64,000 nucleotides of DNA from Bradyrhizobium sp. PSBB068 (GTDB lineage Bacteria; Pseudomonadota; Alphaproteobacteria; Rhizobiales; Xanthobacteraceae). This document shows, piece by piece, positions 60,413-64,000 of the stretch; position 1 is the first letter of the stretch; every line of letters begins with the position of its first letter. A program made the position numbers and the translations under genes. Below the pieces are notes generated by a model. The model was not told the DNA's origin, searched no databases, and saw nothing but the letters and a program-made list of their open reading frames with translations. Location: positions 1,364,001 to 1,428,000 of the forward strand of contig CP069300.1 in NCBI GenBank assembly GCA_016839165.1, given 5' to 3'.

Positions 60413-61446
60413 GCGGACAGGGCTTGACCGGACTGTCGCAATGGAGCCGCCGGCTGGTCGCGGTCGGCGTTCTCGCCTGGTGCCTGATCACGGTGTTTCC
60501 GCTCTATTGGGTGGTGGTGACCGCGTTCAAGACGCCGCCGGGCGTCGTCGGCGGGCCGACTTACATTCCGTTCGTCGACTTCACGCCGACCTTGCAGCCC
60601 TTCATCGATCTCTATCAGGGAATTCGCGGCGAGTTCTTCCGCACCTTCTTGAACTCGACCATCGTGGGCCTGTCGGCGGCGGCGATCGCCACGGCGATCG
60701 GTGCGATGGCGGCCTATGCGCTGGTGCGGTTCGAGTTCAGAGTCCGGTTCGGCGCGGGCCTCGTGTTTTTCCTGCTCGCGCTCGGCCTCTACCTGCTGTT
60801 CAACGCAACGCTCGGATTGACCCGCCCGCAGGCACTCCTGCTCGCCTTTCCGATCGCGTTGATCGCAGCCGTCGTCGCCAATCGCCTGCCGCTGCCCGGA
60901 CCGATCCTCGGCAATGAAGACATCCTGTTCTGGTTCGTGAGCCAGCGCATGTTCCCGCCGATCGTCACGGCGTTCGCGCTGTATCTGCTCTACAGCGAGA
61001 TCGGCCGGCTCGGCTTCCAGCTGATCGACAGCTATGTCGGCCTGACGCTTTGCTACGTCGCCTTCTCGCTGCCGATCGTGGTCTGGCTGATGCGCGACTT
61101 CTTCGAGGCGATCCCGATCGAGGTCGAGGAAGCCGCGATGGTCGACAACGTGCCGAGCTGGCGCATCTTCATCGGCATCGTGGTGCCGATGTCGATGAAC
61201 GGGCTGCTGGCGACGTTCATGATCACGCTGGCCTTCGTCTGGAACGAGTTTCTGTTCGCGCTGTTCCTGACCAATTCCAGATGGCAGACGCTGCCCATCC
61301 TGGTGGCGGGACAGAACAGCCAGCGCGGCGACGAATGGTGGGCGATCTCGGCTGCGGCGCTGGTCGCGATCGTTCCCATGATGATCATGGCGGGCCTGCT
61401 CAGCCGGATGATGCGGTCGGGCCTGCTGCTCGGGGCCATCAAATAA
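60409..61446 (+). CDS. carbohydrate ABC transporter permease, CUT1 (MalG/UgpE) type, with extra hydrophobic segment
   Basis: A 345-residue permease, start overlapping the MalF-like stop as ATGA. VFPLYWVVVTAFKTP is the typical first TM end, and EVEEAAMVDNVPSWRIFIGI is the EAA loop (with Asn where Gly is usual). The protein is ~60 residues longer than MalG/UgpE because of a hydrophobic stretch at ~114-172 (FGAGLVFFLLALGLYLLFNA, LLLAFPIALIAAVVANRLPL) inserted before the usual RMFPPIVTAFALYLLY. The insert probably adds two TM helices. Confidence 0.9.
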   Translation: MSGQGLTGLSQWSRRLVAVGVLAWCLITVFPLYWVVVTAFKTPPGVVGGPTYIPFVDFTPTLQPFIDLYQGIRGEFFRTFLNSTIVGLSAAAIATAIGAMAAYALVRFEFRVRFGAGLVFFLLALGLYLLFNATLGLTRPQALLLAFPIALIAAVVANRLPLPGPILGNEDILFWFVSQRMFPPIVTAFALYLLYSEIGRLGFQLIDSYVGLTLCYVAFSLPIVVWLMRDFFEAIPIEVEEAAMVDNVPSWRIFIGIVVPMSMNGLLATFMITLAFVWNEFLFALFLTNSRWQTLPILVAGQNSQRGDEWWAISAAALVAIVPMMIMAGLLSRMMRSGLLLGAIK

Positions 61447-61474
61447 CAGAAAACTTTGTAGGGAGGACTAAACG

Positions 61475-62935
61475 ATGTTGCGACGGACGTTCCTGATGTT
61501 GACCACTTCGCTCGCGATGGCCTGCGCCGCAGGCCATGCGAATGCTGCCTGCAGTCCGGATTACACCGGCGTCACCCTGACGGTGGCGTCGCAGACCGGA
61601 CCCTATATCGCCTCCGCGCTCAAGCTCGGCGCCGACGAATGGGCCAAGAAGACCTGCGGCAAGGTCAATGTCGTCGAGTTTCCCTGGTCCGAGCTCTATC
61701 CGAAGATCGCGACGTCGCTGACGGCGTCGGACGCGACGTTCGATCTCGTCAGCTTCGCGCCGGCCTGGCTGCCGGACTTCGTGCCTTATCTGAGCGAGAT
61801 GCCGAAGGAGATGCAGTCCGGCAAGGACTGGGACGACATCGAACCGGCCTATCGCGAACGCCTGATGGTGTGGGAAGGCAAGATCTATTCGCAATCGATG
61901 GACGGCGACGTCCACACCTATACCTACCGCATCGATCTGTTCAGCGATCCCAAGGAGAAGGATGCTTTCAAGGCCAAGTACGGCTACGACCTCGCGCCGC
62001 CGAAGACCTGGAAGCAGTATCTCGACATCGCGGAGTTCTTCCAGCGGCCGGACAAGGGGCTGTGGGGAACCGCGGAAGCCTTCCGTCGCGGCGGTCAGCA
62101 GTTCTGGTTCTTCTTCAGCCACGCGGCGGCTTACACGAACAATCCGAACTATCCGGGCGCGATGTTCTTCGACCCCGAGACGATGGACGCGCAGATCAAC
62201 AATCCGGGCTGGGTGAAGGGCCTCGAGGAATACATCAAGGCATCGAAGCTCGGGCCGCCCAATGCGCTGAACTTCTCGTTCGGCGAAGTCAACGCGGCGG
62301 TCGCCGGCGGCCAGGTCGCGGAATCGATCGGCTGGGGTGACACCGGCGTCATCGCCGCCGACCCGAAGCAGTCGAAGATCTCGGGCAAGGTCGGCTCGGC
62401 GATGCTGCCCGGTTCGGACGAGATCTGGAACGCCAAGACCAAGAAGTGGGACAAGTTCCCGGGCGTGCTTCCAGCCCCGTTCATGGCGTTCGGCGGCTGG
62501 CAGATCGCGGTGCCGAAGGCCGGCAAGAACCAGCAGGCGGCGTGGGACTTCGTCAAGACCCTGACCAGCCCCGACGTGTCGGGCCAGGCGGCGATCACCG
62601 GCGGCAGCGGCGTCAATCCCTATCGCAAATCGCACACCGCCAATCTGCAACTGTGGAGCAAGATCTTCTCGCCGGAAGAGGCCAAGGAATATCTCGGCGC
62701 ACAATCGGACTCCATCAATGCCAAGAACGTCGCGCTCGACATGCGTCTGCCCGGCTATTTCTCCTACACCGAGGTGGTGGAGATCGAGCTCGGCAAGGCG
62801 CTGGCCGGCCAGACCACGCCGCAGGCAGCGCTCGACGCGATGGCGAAGGAGTGGAACAGGCTGACCGACGAGTTCGGCCGGGCCAAGCAGCTCGCCGCCT
62901 ATCGCGCGGCGATGGGCCTGCCGCCGAAAAACTAG
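61475..62935 (+). CDS. extracellular solute-binding protein, CUT1
   Basis: A 486-residue SBP_bac_1-type periplasmic sugar-binding protein. Signal peptide MLRRTFLMLTTSLAMACAAGHANA; mature part begins ACSPDYTGVTLTVASQTGPY. FDLVSFAPAWLPDFVPYLSE and INNPGWVKGLEEYIKASKLG are typical of this class. GGDD-type hinge motifs are not resolved. A terminator-like hairpin follows, before the ATPase gene. Longer than most CUT1 SBPs (~420). Confidence 0.9.
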   Translation: MLRRTFLMLTTSLAMACAAGHANAACSPDYTGVTLTVASQTGPYIASALKLGADEWAKKTCGKVNVVEFPWSELYPKIATSLTASDATFDLVSFAPAWLPDFVPYLSEMPKEMQSGKDWDDIEPAYRERLMVWEGKIYSQSMDGDVHTYTYRIDLFSDPKEKDAFKAKYGYDLAPPKTWKQYLDIAEFFQRPDKGLWGTAEAFRRGGQQFWFFFSHAAAYTNNPNYPGAMFFDPETMDAQINNPGWVKGLEEYIKASKLGPPNALNFSFGEVNAAVAGGQVAESIGWGDTGVIAADPKQSKISGKVGSAMLPGSDEIWNAKTKKWDKFPGVLPAPFMAFGGWQIAVPKAGKNQQAAWDFVKTLTSPDVSGQAAITGGSGVNPYRKSHTANLQLWSKIFSPEEAKEYLGAQSDSINAKNVALDMRLPGYFSYTEVVEIELGKALAGQTTPQAALDAMAKEWNRLTDEFGRAKQLAAYRAAMGLPPKN

Positions 62936-62950
62936 CTTTCAACCGAGACA

Positions 62951-62984
62951 TCCCGGATGATGCGCGCGCGTCATCCGGGATTTT
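62951..62984 (+). terminator. terminator-like hairpin between solute-binding protein and ATPase genes
   Basis: TCCCGGATGA and TCATCCGGGA form a perfect 10-bp stem with a ten-base GC loop, followed by TTTT. It is 16 bp past the solute-binding protein stop. In sugar transport operons a partial terminator here can raise expression of the binding protein over the rest; whether it is partial here is unknown. Confidence 0.65.
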
Positions 62985-63019
62985 GACGAGCCGTCGACGA
63001 AGGGACGGAAAAGGATTCC

Positions 63020-64000
63020 ATGGCGCACGTCGAGATCGAAAACGTCAGCAAGGCATACGGGCCCTACAAGATCATCGAAGGGCTCGACCTCACCGTGGCC
63101 GACGAGGAGTTTGTCGTGCTGGTCGGCCCGTCCGGCTGCGGCAAGACCACCACGCTGCGCATGATCGCGGGGCTGGAGGCCGTCACCGGCGGAACCATCC
63201 GCATCGGCAACCGCGACGTGACCCAGTTGCGCCCCGGCTTGCGCAATTGCGCGATGGTGTTCCAGAATTACGCGCTCTATCCGCACATGACGGTCGCCGA
63301 GAACATCGGCTACGGCATGAAGGTGCGGGGCGAGCAGCGCGCCAGCATCGAGAAGGCCGTGGGTGACGTGGCGCGGGTCCTCGGCCTCGAGCAATATCTG
63401 CAGCGGAGGCCGAAGCAGCTTTCCGGCGGCCAGCGCCAGCGCGTGGCGATCGGACGGGCCATCGTGCGCAGCCCGGACGTCTTCCTGTTCGATGAGCCGC
63501 TGTCCAATCTCGACGCCAAGCTGCGCATCGAGATGCGGACCGAGATCAAGGCGCTGCATCGCCGCCTCGCCAAGACGATCGTCTATGTCACGCACGACCA
63601 GGTCGAAGCCATGACGATGGCCGACCGCGTCGTGGTGATGAACAAGGGCCGGATCGAACAGGCGGCCGATCCGATCACGATCTACGAGAAGCCGAGCAAC
63701 CTCTTCGTCGCGGGCTTCATGGGCGCGCCCAGCATGAATTTCATCCAGGGCGAGCTCGCGGCTCGTGACGGCGCGCTCATGTTCACCGAGCCGTCCGGCA
63801 CCGCGTTGAAGGTGCCGAGGTCACGTGAGGCGGCCTATGCGGGCAGCGTCGGCAAGCCCGTGGTACTTGGCGTGCGGCCCGATCATGTGTTGCGGCAGGG
63901 TGCGCCGGCGGGCTCTTCCGTCCGTTTGCTGGTCAAAGACGTCGAGCCGCTCGGGCCGCACACGCTGGTGATCGGAACCGTGGGCGCATTCGCGTTCACG
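63020..64000 (+). CDS. ABC transporter ATPase, CUT1 (MalK/UgpC type), truncated by the window end
   Basis: 327 codons are open to the right edge. [20 protein letters not shown] is followed by Walker [19 protein letters not shown]-loop [12 protein letters not shown], signature [16 protein letters not shown], Walker [13 protein letters not shown] and the H-loop [13 protein letters not shown]-terminal regulatory TOBE region has begun ([11 protein letters not shown]). It is the energy module for the two upstream permeases and binding protein. The family is normally ~350-370 residues, so only about 30-40 are missing. Confidence 0.93.
   Translation, partial: MAHVEIENVSKAYGPYKIIEGLDLTVADEEFVVLVGPSGCGKTTTLRMIAGLEAVTGGTIRIGNRDVTQLRPGLRNCAMVFQNYALYPHMTVAENIGYGMKVRGEQRASIEKAVGDVARVLGLEQYLQRRPKQLSGGQRQRVAIGRAIVRSPDVFLFDEPLSNLDAKLRIEMRTEIKALHRRLAKTIVYVTHDQVEAMTMADRVVVMNKGRIEQAADPITIYEKPSNLFVAGFMGAPSMNFIQGELAARDGALMFTEPSGTALKVPRSREAAYAGSVGKPVVLGVRPDHVLRQGAPAGSSVRLLVKDVEPLGPHTLVIGTVGAFAFT

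Overview
The window is GC-rich, densely coded chromosomal DNA from an alphaproteobacterium, most likely Bradyrhizobium or a close relative. The evidence is gene content (ETF-ubiquinone oxidoreductase, bfd/bfr, DUF2277, a family-4-like uracil-DNA glycosylase), Irr-type iron control elements, two perfect CtrA-type boxes, and several families of palindromic intergenic repeats of the kind common in that genus. No prophage, integrase, IS transposase, CRISPR array or rRNA was seen. The only RNA gene found is tRNA-Pro(CGG).

Layout. 1-25.7 kb is mostly housekeeping: a truncated gene end, a VOC protein, RNase HII, a GT39-like membrane protein, uracil-DNA glycosylase, ETF-QO behind an Irr-like box, a secreted TPR protein, ispE, an SMP-30 lactonase, a GNAT, a GMC oxidoreductase, a Baeyer-Villiger-type monooxygenase, MoxR ATPase / GlsB / VWA protein, rhodanese plus 3-mercaptopyruvate sulfurtransferase, an L,D-transpeptidase with tandem repeats, a D-2-hydroxyacid dehydrogenase, EttA and a YqhA-type membrane protein. 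25.9-43.1 kb is richer in small, secreted and lineage-specific genes: a TIR-domain membrane protein, a lytic transglycosylase, two paralogous glycine-zipper proteins, bfd and bfr with iron boxes, many small secreted proteins, a collagen-like protein, a stand-alone FlbD-like DNA-binding domain behind a CtrA box, an SDR, a J-domain protein, a fasciclin protein flanked by two copies of a 29-codon micro-ORF, and TspO. 43.6-49.4 kb returns to core functions (Nudix, GNAT, FAD-linked oxidase, threonylcarbamoyl-AMP synthase, tRNA-Pro) followed by a secreted cytochrome c/PQQ-propeller dehydrogenase.

49.7-64.0 kb is the most coherent accessory system: an apparent 2-deoxyribose / deoxynucleoside-sugar uptake and catabolism locus. 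It holds a CUT2 (Rbs-like) ABC transporter, a DeoR-family regulator, a long DERA-type deoxyribose-phosphate aldolase, a two-domain ALDH16-like aldehyde dehydrogenase, an RbsD/FucU mutarotase, a ribokinase-family kinase, and a second, CUT1-type ABC transporter whose ATPase runs off the window. The inferred chain is import, anomer interconversion, phosphorylation, cleavage to acetaldehyde plus glyceraldehyde-3-phosphate, and aldehyde oxidation. Two 16-bp sites closely matching the E. coli DeoR palindrome TGTTAGAATTCTAACA lie upstream of the first transporter and between deoR and deoC.

All function calls come from motif recognition by eye without database searches. Start codons were chosen from Shine-Dalgarno spacing, signal peptides and overlap logic, and alternatives are noted.
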